Below are positions 1-8,641 of a stretch of 64,000 bases of DNA, in pieces. The first letter of the stretch is position 1. The number at the start of each line of letters is the position of its first letter. The stretch spans positions 1 through 64,000 of the forward strand of contig NZ_JAVHUW010000027.1 of NCBI RefSeq assembly GCF_030954495.1, given 5' to 3'. Below the pieces are notes generated by a model. It saw nothing but the letters and a program-made list of their open reading frames with translations. It was not told the origin of the DNA and did no database searches. Position numbers and translations under genes: made by a program. This stretch comes from Candidatus Desulfosporosinus nitrosoreducens (GTDB taxonomy: Bacteria > Bacillota > Desulfitobacteriia > Desulfitobacteriales > Desulfitobacteriaceae).

Positions 1-236
<236 letters not shown>

Positions 237-360
237 AGTTATCTCACTTCTTCAGTAGAAGTTGATGTCTTGCTCATGATTTCATGATTCTTTCGGAACT
301 CTTGCGAGTCCCTCTCATTGGCTGTCCTTGTTGTTTAGTTTTCAAAGACCACGGAATTGC

Positions 361-505
361 ATTTTAGCATTTTCAACATATGTTGTCAATAACTAATCTG
401 CATCAATTTGATTTAAAAGCTCGAAGTTTTTAATCTCAGTCTCTTAAATCTTAGCGCTTCGTTTTGGCGCTCTGTTAGAATACATCCTTTAGCTCTTATT
501 GTCAA
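361..505 (-). promoter_or_regulatory. Tandem rRNA promoters P1 and P2
   Basis: Two sigma-A type promoters point at the 16S gene. The distal one has TTGACA at 505-500 and TATTCT at 482-477, spaced 17 bases. The proximal one has TTGACA at 389-384 and TAAAAT at 366-361, also spaced 17 bases. The leader between P2 and the 16S gene holds TTTGAAAACTAAACAA (about 330-345), typical of Firmicutes rRNA leaders. Confidence 0.85.
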
Positions 506-520
506 CTGTTTTTTTTGAAT

Positions 521-1405
521 TTACATTGTAAGATAGTTCTCTTTTAAAAAATCCAAAAACTCTTGAGCCGCGTGGGGGAGATAACGACCTTTTTTCCATA
601 CTAAAGCCAGTTGAAGGTATAACTGTGAATCGGAAAAGGGACGGGAAACAATAATTTGAGAATCAAGTTCTTTGCAAATCTTGCTTGGCAGCAAGGCTAA
701 ACCCAGCTTAGCCGCCACCATTTGAGTCATCAACTCTCTCTGGGAAGTTTCGAAGGCAATCTCCGGATTAACTCCAGCTTTTTTACACTTATCTATAATC
801 AGGTCATGAAGTTTATAATCGCTATTAAATAAAATGAGTTGTTCGCCATAAAAATCCTCATACTTAACACTGCCGCATTGGGCTAAAGGATGCTCCGGGT
901 GCATAATTACGCTGAGCGGGTCTTGCTCGAACCAAATCCATTCAAAAAGATCACTGTCTTCGGGAGTAAAGATACCGATATCCAGCAATCCTTCCTGAAG
1001 AGATGCTTCTATTTTTTTGGGGCCAAACTCAAAGAGTTGAATTTGAATTTTAGGATACTCGTTTTTAAATGCGCTAAGCAAATGAGAAAATGTTGTAACC
1101 GCAGTTATCGGGGGTAACCCAATATGTATTTTTCCCGTTTGCAGTTTAGTAAGCCCTTCTAATTTGGTGTTGAGGTTGCGAAAAGATGCTACTATTTGTT
1201 GAGCCTGCTCAAGTATGATTTCTCCTGCATCTGTTAATTCAACATATTTAGTGCTGCGGTAAAATAAAGTTTTTCCTAATTCTATTTCTAAATCCTTAAT
1301 CGCCTTACTTATAGAAGGCTGAGAGGTATGAGTAACCTCAGCGGCTTTACTGAAACTTTTGTGGCGTGAAACTTCGATAAAATATTCCAAATGTCTTATT
1401 TCCAC
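521..1405 (-). CDS. LysR-family transcriptional regulator
   Basis: A 294-residue LysR-type regulator. Residues 1-60 form the winged helix-turn-helix (EIRHLEYFIEVSRHKSFSKAAE, then TSQPSISKAIKDLE), followed by the periplasmic-binding-like effector domain (about 90-290). Length is typical for the family. It starts with GTG at 1405, about nine bases after an AAGGCGG ribosome-binding site. It ends just upstream of the rRNA promoters and is followed on the 5' side by a 390-base gap, so its target is not obvious. It resembles the CidR/YwbI branch of Firmicutes LysR proteins, but the effector cannot be read from sequence. Confidence 0.9.
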   Translation of the reverse strand: MEIRHLEYFIEVSRHKSFSKAAEVTHTSQPSISKAIKDLEIELGKTLFYRSTKYVELTDAGEIILEQAQQIVASFRNLNTKLEGLTKLQTGKIHIGLPPITAVTTFSHLLSAFKNEYPKIQIQLFEFGPKKIEASLQEGLLDIGIFTPEDSDLFEWIWFEQDPLSVIMHPEHPLAQCGSVKYEDFYGEQLILFNSDYKLHDLIIDKCKKAGVNPEIAFETSQRELMTQMVAAKLGLALLPSKICKELDSQIIVSRPFSDSQLYLQLALVWKKGRYLPHAAQEFLDFLKENYLTM

Positions 1406-1504
1406 TTACTTTTGCCGCCTTCCAAGTTTAAAGTACCTCTCCGAAATTATATCATATTTTAAGCCTGCTCTAAGACAGGAGGAGTGATAATTCGCGTTCC
1501 CTCC

Positions 1505-1561
1505 AACTTATAATAAAACGGCATTTGAATTATGATTTAAAATGCCGTTTTATTATAAGTT
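1505..1561. terminator. Long perfect inverted repeat (22-bp stem)
   Basis: Bases 1505-1526 are exactly complementary to 1540-1561, with a 13-base loop. The stem is AT-rich with a central ACGGCATTT core. It lies in the 390-base gap between the minus-strand TIM-barrel gene and lysR and could end minus-strand transcription, but the stem is longer than most terminators and has no clean T run outside the stem. A weaker hairpin (GGAGT...ACTCC, about 1706-1747) lies closer to the stop of the upstream gene. Nothing else was seen in the gap. Confidence 0.5.
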
Positions 1562-1794
1562 GTTCTTTGTTTTCAACTTACGAATTTGAAAAAGGTTATA
1601 AAAAAGAGCCTTAACTAGAAGGCCAATTTGTACACCAAAATTAAGCAACGGCAAAAATTTAAATCGCAAGCAACCACTAAGTTATTTTTACTGCAAATAG
1701 CAAGAAGGAGTATCACTTGCCACTTAAAAAAGTAGTTGCGACACTCCCGTGGTTTTTAGGGCTGTTCCGTCAATAATAGTTCAGGCTTTTTGTT

Positions 1795-2706
1795 TTACAC
1801 TCTATCCCAGGCCAGATTCAGAACTCTTTTGGCATTCGCTATAATCAGATCAGGGTCCTCATCGCCGACAGGTTTGACTTCAAGGCTGACTACGGGCCGC
1901 TTTTCTTTGTTCAGATAGCCAATAGACAAGAGCACTCTAAGATAGGCTGCAACTTCAGCAACGTCATTCTCGCTGCCGGGAAAACCAAATCTTGGATGAG
2001 CGTCTCCATAGACGGGACAAGACTTATCTTTAACAACGGCATTACCTATGTGGGCATGGATTATGTGATCCCTGACGGGAATAAGGGATTCTTCCGGCGT
2101 TTCCCGCAGCTGCGGCAGGTGGCTTAGGTCTACCATGAGCCCGAAATTATCAAAGTCCTTACGAATTTCTTCGGCATATCGCTTCACTAGGTTAACCGGA
2201 CCAATAACTGAACATTTGTCAACGTCATAATCAAAAACCTCCAGAGCCACTTTCATAGCTCCTTTTGCTTTGGCATAGGCACACAATTCTTTCGTCGACC
2301 TTATCAGCGCCTGGTAGGCCTGCTCCTTTTTATCTTCGGAATACTTGCCGCTCAGAAAAGCAAAATCCAGAGCCTCCATCTCATAGGCTTCGTCAATTCC
2401 TTCTTTCAAGTTAGCCAGAGCCTGCAGGCGTTCTTCCTCGTTGAGGCTATTAATATTCTGTTTGGTAGTCAAGAGCCTGGGCATACCGGCGTAGGCAAAT
2501 TCCAAGTGCGATGTTTTAATGATATTCCTGACTTTGCTTCTGATTTCCGGGTCTTTTATCCAGGTCATTTCAACAACCTCAAAGTAATCGTCCGAAGCAA
2601 CCCTTTTTAAGGTCTCCAAAATTGGCCCCTGGCCCTGCTCTGTGCTGGGGTAAGCCATAAAATGGACCAAACCTACTTTCATATAGCTTCGCATAGGCTC
2701 ATTCAT
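1795..2706 (-). CDS. Sugar phosphate isomerase/epimerase-like TIM-barrel protein
   Basis: About 303 residues of the AP-endonuclease-2/xylose-isomerase-like TIM-barrel superfamily. Metal-ligand-like positions typical of the fold are visible: ALEVFDYD in mid-protein, LMVDLSHLPQL, then HAHIGNAV and a C-terminal VSLEVKPVG. These proteins isomerise or epimerise keto sugars or related hydroxy acids; the substrate here is unknown. The start at ATG 2706 is preferred over an in-frame GTG at 2715, because GGAGG lies nine bases before the ATG and directly abuts the GTG. It is divergent from the CitE-like lyase and malic enzyme genes and shares their control region, which suggests a joint pathway for an organic acid. 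Confidence 0.8.
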   Translation of the reverse strand: MNEPMRSYMKVGLVHFMAYPSTEQGQGPILETLKRVASDDYFEVVEMTWIKDPEIRSKVRNIIKTSHLEFAYAGMPRLLTTKQNINSLNEEERLQALANLKEGIDEAYEMEALDFAFLSGKYSEDKKEQAYQALIRSTKELCAYAKAKGAMKVALEVFDYDVDKCSVIGPVNLVKRYAEEIRKDFDNFGLMVDLSHLPQLRETPEESLIPVRDHIIHAHIGNAVVKDKSCPVYGDAHPRFGFPGSENDVAEVAAYLRVLLSIGYLNKEKRPVVSLEVKPVGDEDPDLIIANAKRVLNLAWDRV

Positions 2707-2922
2707 AAAAAGCACCCTCCATCAGATTCTCTAAAAAATTCATTTCTTCCGCCGTTGCGGCAACTAAGGGCAAGTGAGCTCCCGAATACCGTCGCGACAA
2801 GTACGATGACGGTATTGCCATAACGATTAAAATTCCTTGATGTTACTTAATCTTTTTGATTACTCTACTTCGATGATAAGGGGCTTACAAGGAATAGTAA
2901 AATATTGGTTTCGAATATACCG

Positions 2923-2943
2923 TATTTATTTAAAGAATAAATA
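2923..2943. promoter_or_regulatory. Palindromic operator candidate between divergent genes
   Basis: TATTTATT and AATAAATA flank a 5-base centre in the 420-base region between the TIM-barrel gene and the lyase/malic enzyme genes. Size and symmetry suit a dimeric regulator such as one of the two nearby LysR proteins. Which protein binds is inference. No clear -35/-10 pair was assigned, and the rest of the gap holds no recognisable gene. Confidence 0.4.
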
Positions 2944-3126
2944 ACACCGGACTTTGAGGAAAAGAAAAGGGCTAAAGCTGCTCTGATGAGCCTCGATTGG
3001 CGACCATTTATTTAGCGCTTAAATACACTGTATTCTTAACCGGTATTTTACTTATCTTCAGGAGCTATCTACAATGAAGGTGAAACAAGCGCTTGTGAGA
3101 TTTTGTTAAATAAAGGGGAAATGACC

Positions 3127-4011
3127 ATGACTGTTATGAGATCAATGCTCTATGTTCCTGGCAACGATAAGAAAGCTCTGGAGGAAGCCTTAACTTTTAA
3201 TGCTGATGTCATTGTTTTGGATCTTGAAGATCTCGTTCCGCCTGCCGAAAAAGAAAAAGCCCGGCAAATGGTTCGTGAAAATATTAAGTTATGTGGTTCA
3301 ACCGGTGCGGAAGCTTGGGTGCGGGTTAACAGCTGGGAAACGAATATGACCAACGATGATTTGGAAGCTGTCGTGTACGCAGGACTCAAAGGGATCAATC
3401 TTACCAAAGTCGGGTGTGCCGCCGACGTACAGCGCCTTGACTGGAGATTGGAAGAACTGGAACGCAACCGCGGCCTGGAAACAGGCAGTATTAAAATCTG
3501 CCTGCTGGTGGAAACAGCTCTGGGTATCGTTAATGCCTATCAGTCTTGTGCGGCAAGTCCCCGCGTTGTCGCCGCCATCTTTGGCGCCGTTGACTACACT
3601 CGTGACATGCAAGTCAAATTGACATCCGAGGCTGTCGAGCAGCAATTCGCCCGGGGATATCTGGGCGTAGCGGCCAAAGCGGCCCGCATACTCGCCATTG
3701 ATGCGCCATACCTTTCTTACCTGGATATCCCCGGATTTGAACGCAATGCCGCCGAAGGGCGGCAGATGGGCTATAAAGGCCGCATGATTGTTCACCCCAA
3801 TTTGGTCGAAGCCTCAAACCGTCTTTATTCTCCGGACCCGGCAGATGTCGCATGGGCCAAAGACATCGTAAAAGTCTTCGAAGAAGAAGCTATCGCCAAA
3901 GGAAAAGCGGCCGTTTCTTTCAATAATAAAATGGTCGACACGCCGGTTTATCTTAACGCCCTTGATCTGCTCAAGGCCCAAAGTGAAATCGAGGCAAGGC
4001 TAAAAAAATAA
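3127..4011 (+). CDS. HpcH/HpaI aldolase family, citrate lyase beta (CitE)-like
   Basis: About 294 residues of the CitE-like family, which cleaves (S)-malyl-, citramalyl- or citryl-thioesters. The N-terminus MRSMLYVPGND is the family signature, followed by VIVLDLEDLVPPAEKEKAR (Mg-binding acid), VRVNSW, and [14 protein letters not shown] with the second metal-binding Glu. The start is taken at ATG 3127, eight bases after AAAGGGG; an upstream in-frame TTG and another ATG fit less well. No citrate lyase alpha or gamma gene is nearby, so a stand-alone malyl-CoA or citramalyl-CoA lyase is more likely than a citrate lyase subunit. It is followed after 61 bases by malic enzyme, consistent with conversion of malate-type acids to pyruvate. 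Confidence 0.85.
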   Translation: MTVMRSMLYVPGNDKKALEEALTFNADVIVLDLEDLVPPAEKEKARQMVRENIKLCGSTGAEAWVRVNSWETNMTNDDLEAVVYAGLKGINLTKVGCAADVQRLDWRLEELERNRGLETGSIKICLLVETALGIVNAYQSCAASPRVVAAIFGAVDYTRDMQVKLTSEAVEQQFARGYLGVAAKAARILAIDAPYLSYLDIPGFERNAAEGRQMGYKGRMIVHPNLVEASNRLYSPDPADVAWAKDIVKVFEEEAIAKGKAAVSFNNKMVDTPVYLNALDLLKAQSEIEARLKK

Positions 4012-4072
4012 TCCGGCCTGAATATGTTAACTTCTGCAATTCCCCTATTCTAAACAAAGGACGGTGCCCTTT

Positions 4073-5296
4073 ATGTCATTAAAAGATGATGCTTTAAAAC
4101 TCCATGCTGATCATAGAGGAAAGATCGAAATCGCTCTAAAAGTTCCTTGTCGTGATCACAATGACTTAAGTCTTGCCTATTCGCCAGGTGTTGCCGAACC
4201 CTGTATGGAAATTGCCAAAGAACCCAAGCTGGTCAATGTCTACACGAACAGAGCCAACACCGTAGCCGTGATCTCAAATGGAACAGCCGTTCTTGGACTC
4301 GGTGATATTGGGCCGCGTGCCGCCATGCCCGTGATGGAAGGCAAATCCCTCCTTTTTAAGCACTTTGCCGGCGTCGATTCATTTCCGATCTGTGTGGATA
4401 CAAAAGATATTGCTAAAATAGTGGAATTAGCTAAGTTGTTAGAACCCACCTTTGGCGGTATCAACCTGGAAGATATCAAGGCGCCGGAATGTTTTGAGAT
4501 TGAGGAAAAATTGAAAGAGATTTATGACGGACCTGTCTTCCACGATGACCAGCACGGCACAGCAGTCGTAACCTTAGCCGCCATATTAAATGCTTTGAAA
4601 GTGGTTGACAAAGATTTGAAGGATGTCACTATTGTTACGAGCGGCGCGGGGGCAGCGGGTATGGCTATCGTCAAACTATTAATGGACTGCGGCCTTCAAA
4701 ACGTGATCATGTGCGATACGAAAGGGACAATTTATGAGGGGCGTACGGAAGGGATGAATAAATATAAAGAAGAGATTGCCAGAAAGACCAATCGGGCACT
4801 GATCAAGGGCAATCTCGCCGCTGCCTTGAAAGGGGCCGACGTCTTTATCGGGATATCCGTAGGCAACACTGTCACTTCGGAAATGGTTCAAGCCATGGCA
4901 GAAAAACCCATCATTTTCGCCCAAGCCAACCCTGTTCCGGAAATTTGGCCGGAAGAAGCCCTGAAAGCAGGCGCAGCCGTGATTGGAACCGGCCGTTCCG
5001 ACTTTCCCAATCAAATCAATAATATCCTGGCTTTCCCCGGTATTTTCCGAGGCGCCTTTGACTGCCAGGCCAAAGAAATTAACGGGGCCATGAAAATTGC
5101 CGCGGCCCAAGCTATTGCCTCTATCGTCAGCGCCCCGGAGCTCTCCGCGGACTATATTATTCCCAAGGCCTTTGACAACAGAGTTGCCCCTGCGGTGGCT
5201 GCCGCTGTCGCCACTGCAGCCATGGACAGCGGTGTGGCCAATAAGAAAGTAGATCCGGCAGATGTAGCCCAAAATTTACGCAACTTGCTTGCTTAA
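4073..5296 (+). CDS. Malic enzyme (NAD(P)-dependent, decarboxylating)
   Basis: About 407 residues, the short bacterial form, converting malate to pyruvate and CO2. Visible motifs are LAYSPGVAEPC with the catalytic Tyr, GLGDIGPRAAMPVMEGK with the catalytic Lys, DDQHGTAVV with metal-binding Asps, and a Rossmann site TSGAGAAGMAIVKLL. Start ATG 4073 (MSLKDDALKLH) is preferred over an upstream GTG at 4064 because AAAGGA precedes it at a workable distance and the N-terminus matches the family. It is probably co-transcribed with the upstream CitE-like gene and ends at a strong terminator at 5411-5449. Confidence 0.95.
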   Translation: MSLKDDALKLHADHRGKIEIALKVPCRDHNDLSLAYSPGVAEPCMEIAKEPKLVNVYTNRANTVAVISNGTAVLGLGDIGPRAAMPVMEGKSLLFKHFAGVDSFPICVDTKDIAKIVELAKLLEPTFGGINLEDIKAPECFEIEEKLKEIYDGPVFHDDQHGTAVVTLAAILNALKVVDKDLKDVTIVTSGAGAAGMAIVKLLMDCGLQNVIMCDTKGTIYEGRTEGMNKYKEEIARKTNRALIKGNLAAALKGADVFIGISVGNTVTSEMVQAMAEKPIIFAQANPVPEIWPEEALKAGAAVIGTGRSDFPNQINNILAFPGIFRGAFDCQAKEINGAMKIAAAQAIASIVSAPELSADYIIPKAFDNRVAPAVAAAVATAAMDSGVANKKVDPADVAQNLRNLLA

Positions 5297-5410
5297 GATA
5301 GATAGTTGCATGATCTCAAACCGATTGCTTCTTTAATTACCTTTTTTAAAATGAAAAGGCTGCTTACAACCAAACCACAAATAGCTTTCCCCTACAACAT
5401 CTTTAAGAAT

Positions 5411-5449
5411 GGGGCAGTAACAAAATTACCTAACATTTGTTACTGCCCC
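5411..5449 (+). terminator. Intrinsic terminator after malic enzyme
   Basis: A perfect 14-bp stem (GGGGCAGTAACAAA at 5411-5424 with its complement at 5436-5449) with an 11-base loop, followed by AT-rich sequence and TTTTTT a little further on. It lies 115 bases after the malic enzyme stop. The rest of the 348-base gap up to the next gene is AT-rich and shows no gene. Confidence 0.85.
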
Positions 5450-5644
5450 CAATTTGCTATTTAGTTTTTTCGAAGTACAAATAAGGCCCAAAATAAACTT
5501 TTCCCGAGGTATTGAACTCCTTAAATAAACTATGAAAACTATAGTAATTTCTAATATATTACATAAAGCATCTGTATTTTTGTATTCGAAATAGTTTGCT
5601 AAGCTAACAATGAATAGCCGCTAAATTCAGAAGGGTGTGGTACT

Positions 5645-6460
5645 ATGTTAGATATGCTCAAGCAGTTCATACCGCTGCTCTATGAGGCAATTTCAGGAAA
5701 GGGAACCGTTGTTGTTTTCGATCGGGAACATTATCTCGACGTAAAGCAAGGAACCCGTTTGGCCTTGAAGGTTCATGCCGGAGACAAGCTGCCCCCGGAA
5801 TCCGGGGCTTTGGAAGCTCTTAGAACAGGAAGATTAGTCGTTAAAGAAAATGGACCTGAAGTTTTTGGCTTTCCCTACTATACTGTAGCTGTACCCTTTA
5901 AAACAAACGAACATGTTGTTGGAGGGATAGCTTTTTTAATTCCCAGCGCAGTAAAAAACTTGGAAGAGCAGTTAGTTCATTCGTCTCAGGAACTCGCTCA
6001 TATTACAAAGGAAATTTCAGTCCTGACCAAGAATATGCTTGAACATTCCCTAAACCTCACTGAGTCCGCACAAAACTTATTAGAATCAGCCGATCTAGTC
6101 GAACAACATGTCGGCGAAACAGAAAGGCTGATGCAGTTTATTAATTCCGTTTCCAGGAATACTAAATTGTTAGGTTTGAACGCTTCTATTGAAGCGGCCC
6201 GCTCCGGAGAGCACGGACGCGGTTTTAAAATAGTCGCGGACGAAATCCACAAAATGGCTGATTCCAGCGCCAATTACGCTACGGAAACTCAAAACGTAAT
6301 CCATGGCATTAATGACTTAATGGCAAAAGAAGGATTAGAGATTGAACAGGTTGCTGAGGGAATTAAAGCGGTTCACGCGGCAATCCAACAAATCAACAGG
6401 GCAATTGAAGTCATTGAAAATACCGCTGAGAATCTAAACACGCTTGCTCACAAAATTTAA
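5645..6460 (+). CDS. Soluble methyl-accepting chemotaxis-type signal transducer
   Basis: 271 residues without a transmembrane segment. Residues 1-105 form a small sensor domain (LKQFIPLLYEAISGKGTVVVFD, then YYTVAVPFKTNEHVVGG). Residues 110-271 form a coiled-coil MCP signalling region whose hairpin tip is LLGLNASIEAARSGEHGRGF, the site that contacts CheA/CheW. The signalling arm is short compared with full MCPs and the protein ends soon after the tip. This architecture is common in Desulfitobacterium-type bacteria. The gene stands alone with its own terminator; no che genes are nearby. The ligand is unknown. Confidence 0.85.
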   Translation: MLDMLKQFIPLLYEAISGKGTVVVFDREHYLDVKQGTRLALKVHAGDKLPPESGALEALRTGRLVVKENGPEVFGFPYYTVAVPFKTNEHVVGGIAFLIPSAVKNLEEQLVHSSQELAHITKEISVLTKNMLEHSLNLTESAQNLLESADLVEQHVGETERLMQFINSVSRNTKLLGLNASIEAARSGEHGRGFKIVADEIHKMADSSANYATETQNVIHGINDLMAKEGLEIEQVAEGIKAVHAAIQQINRAIEVIENTAENLNTLAHKI

Positions 6461-6485
6461 ATTGAATTAAGTTTTAATTATAAAA

Positions 6486-6536
6486 AAGAACAATACGTTG
6501 GCCGACATGTATCTTTTCGGCCAATGCATCGTTCTT
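6486..6536 (+). terminator. Intrinsic terminator after the MCP-like gene
   Basis: AAGAACAATACGTTGGCCG (6486-6504) pairs, with two imperfect positions, with CGGCCAATGCATCGTTCTT ending at 6536. It lies 25 bases after the stop codon. The arm is G+C-rich at the loop end. It could also serve minus-strand transcripts. Confidence 0.7.
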
Positions 6537-6555
6537 AACTTAATTTAAAGCAGAA

Positions 6556-6718
6556 TTAAGGTTGAATAACCGGCGTCGGCATTCCGACCAATAGCTCTTT
6601 GTTGTGAGACATCTTCTTTTCAGCTCTCTCTATTCCAGACAAAATTTCCTGAATTTTTACTTCACCTATTGTTCCGGAACAGGTGCCTTACAGGCTGCTT
6701 TGCTTTCAGGTTTCTGAC
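6556..6718 (-). pseudogene. Remnant of an MCP/PAS-type gene
   Basis: The minus strand carries protein-like sequence in two frames: GQKPESKAACKAPVPEQ, then, one frame over, GEVKIQEILSGIERAEK and KELLVGMPTPVIQP followed by a TAA at 6558-6556. The MPTPV block after a charged helix is typical of the PAS domain start in methyl-accepting chemotaxis proteins, where it is normally followed by the rest of the domain. Here it stops. I read this as the eroded N-terminal end of a second MCP gene next to the intact one. The family assignment rests on a short motif, so it is tentative. Confidence 0.4.
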
Positions 6719-6866
6719 CTAACTATAAAGGTTGAGATAGTCACATACAATCTAGATGTCTTATCATAAGCATTGAGCAATTCAATATATCGACCTTTAG
6801 CTATTTAAATATTTCTAAATCTTATCAGGAACAATTAACGCTTTTATGGTTAAGGAGGCATTTTTT

Positions 6867-7760
6867 GTGATTGCAGAATCGCTTAAGGTCTTTGTCACGG
6901 TTGTCGAGCAAAACAGTTTTTCTCGTGCCGCCGAAGAACTCTTTTTATCTCAGCCAAGCGTCAGTCTTCATATCCGCAACCTGGAAAATGAATTTGGGGC
7001 CAAACTTCTGCATCGCTCCTCCAGGCGCCTCAGCCTCACCCCAGCGGGAGAAGCTTTGCTTCGGCATGCCAAGGAAATTCTCATCCATTACGATCAGGCT
7101 AAAAATGAAATTAATGATCTCCGCCATGTTGTCAGTGGAACTTTGAAAATCGGCGCGAGCTTTACCATCGGCGAGTATGTGCTCCCCCGTTTTTTGGCAG
7201 AAGTTTCGGTAAATTATCCGAATGTTGATGTGGCGGTGACTATCGCCAATACGGAAGAGATCACTCAACTGCTGCACCAAAACCACTTGGACATCGGGAT
7301 TGTTGAAGGACAGGTGACCCTTCCCGATATCGAAGCAGAACCTTTCATGCAGGACGACATGCTCTTAATCGTTCCCATCGGCCATCCCTTGAGTAAGCTC
7401 AGCAAAGTTTCAGCCCAAGACCTTCAGGACCAAGTTTGGATTTTGAGAGAATCCGGCTCAGGGACCCGTTCCTTCAGTGACGATCTCCTAAAATTGCTGC
7501 AAGTGAAAGTTAACCGTTCCTTTGTCTTTAGCAGCAACGAGGGTGTCAAAGAAGCCGTTATTAACGGCCTGGGAATCACGATTGTTTCCCGGCTCGTCGT
7601 TCACAAGGAAATCGCCGCCAAGGTAATCAAAACGGTGCCGATTAAGACAAAAGAAAAACTCCAGCTTTCCCGCCGCTTGAGTATTCTGCACAGTAAAGAA
7701 CCGGCAAGCTCTAAAGCCGTTGAGGAATTTCTGGAGAAATTAAGACTGTTTGAATTATAA
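6867..7760 (+). CDS. LysR-family transcriptional regulator
   Basis: About 297 residues. The N-terminal HTH is LKVFVTVVEQNSFSRAAEEL with FLSQPSVSLHIRNLENEFG, and the effector domain runs from about residue 88. It resembles the CysL/CbbR-type branch. Start GTG 6867 is chosen because AAGGAGG lies eight bases upstream; an earlier ATG at 6846 would place this site inside the gene. The neighbours are an MCP-like gene upstream and a convergent ykgJ-like gene downstream with only 11 bases between stops, so the target is not evident. The divergent TIM-barrel/malic enzyme unit is a possible target. Confidence 0.88.
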   Translation: MIAESLKVFVTVVEQNSFSRAAEELFLSQPSVSLHIRNLENEFGAKLLHRSSRRLSLTPAGEALLRHAKEILIHYDQAKNEINDLRHVVSGTLKIGASFTIGEYVLPRFLAEVSVNYPNVDVAVTIANTEEITQLLHQNHLDIGIVEGQVTLPDIEAEPFMQDDMLLIVPIGHPLSKLSKVSAQDLQDQVWILRESGSGTRSFSDDLLKLLQVKVNRSFVFSSNEGVKEAVINGLGITIVSRLVVHKEIAAKVIKTVPIKTKEKLQLSRRLSILHSKEPASSKAVEEFLEKLRLFEL

Positions 7761-7771
7761 ATTCCAGGGTT

Positions 7772-8503
7772 TCAGTCTATTAAGGGCAAATCCTTTAACT
7801 GATCGGAACCTAAAGAGAGCAGTTTGAACCCAAATTTCATTAACTGAACATCATCGTGACTGATCCTATCTAAAGCCTCTTCATCAAATTCTAAGTTCAT
7901 CGCTTTAAACAGCTCACGATGGGTCATTAAGAAATCCTTGAAATTATCCAAATCATAACAGACCGTAAAAGACAGTTTTGCAATCCTTTCATCCGTTTCC
8001 TGGTCAGCGGTGAGCTTTAAATGATGAGGTATCTCCTTAAATCCTTGTTCCATTTCTTCATAAATCAACAAACCTTGATCCTGAACCCATTCCTTTACGG
8101 TTTGCGCCTTAGTCTCGTTTAAACCATGACAACGGCTGCTCTCAAAAACAAAAGAATATTTCCCTCCGCCCAGCATGTCCACCGGTGCAATCCGACAGGA
8201 CCAGGGCCGCTCCGGGTAAACCCGGCATCCCTTCGGTGTGATAAAGGGACATTTCAGATTATCCGCCTCAGACATCTTGATCTGAACTACAGAGAAACCC
8301 GTCTGAGGTATATGTACTTTAAGAGTATAGTTTTCCAGAAATTCGCCCGACGAGAGGCCCAGGAAATTTTTCATCCGCAGCACATCGTAAGGGGTAAGAA
8401 AAATATTAATATCCCGGCAGCACTTTTTAAAACAATCCAGCCCGTCATGGCAGTGGAAGTTAAACTCACTGTCTTCCTTCAGGACTAAACGTCGGTGATC
8501 CAT
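7772..8503 (-). CDS. YkgJ-family cysteine cluster protein
   Basis: About 243 residues of the YkgJ/CxxxCxxCC family, thought to bind an iron-sulphur or zinc centre; no enzyme activity is firmly known. The cluster motif is CHDGLDCFKKCC near the N-terminus, followed by CPFITPKGCRVYPERPWSCR, which together give the usual spaced cysteines. Start ATG 8503 is supported by AAAGGAGG just upstream; the in-frame TTG at 8521 lies before that site. It is convergent with lysR. The C-terminal 100 residues (YDLDNFKDFL, SHDDVQLMKFG) are helical and family-specific. Confidence 0.82.
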   Translation of the reverse strand: MDHRRLVLKEDSEFNFHCHDGLDCFKKCCRDINIFLTPYDVLRMKNFLGLSSGEFLENYTLKVHIPQTGFSVVQIKMSEADNLKCPFITPKGCRVYPERPWSCRIAPVDMLGGGKYSFVFESSRCHGLNETKAQTVKEWVQDQGLLIYEEMEQGFKEIPHHLKLTADQETDERIAKLSFTVCYDLDNFKDFLMTHRELFKAMNLEFDEEALDRISHDDVQLMKFGFKLLSLGSDQLKDLPLID

Positions 8504-8600
8504 AAATTCGCCTCCTTTCAATCCTTTTTATTATAAAGCCTAAGACAACTTAAATCATTCTTTTACTGAAATTAAGCTGCGGTTCCCGGGAAGAAAAAAT

Positions 8601-8626
8601 AGCTGCCCAAATTCTTTTAGGCAGCT
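8601..8626 (-). terminator. Intrinsic terminator after the cytochrome gene
   Basis: AGCTGCC (8601-8607) pairs with GGCAGCT (8620-8626). On the minus strand the hairpin is followed by ATTTTTTCTT. It lies 16 bases beyond the stop of the tetrahaem cytochrome gene. Confidence 0.75.
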
Positions 8627-8641
8627 TGCTTATCAACGTAC

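Noticed and set aside
3150..3853. Several minus- and plus-strand frames inside the CitE-like gene
   Set aside because: Shadows of a clearly coding gene; no ribosome-binding sites or motifs.
4679..5272. A 197-codon minus-strand frame inside malic enzyme
   Set aside because: Antisense to a conserved enzyme gene and without recognisable motifs.
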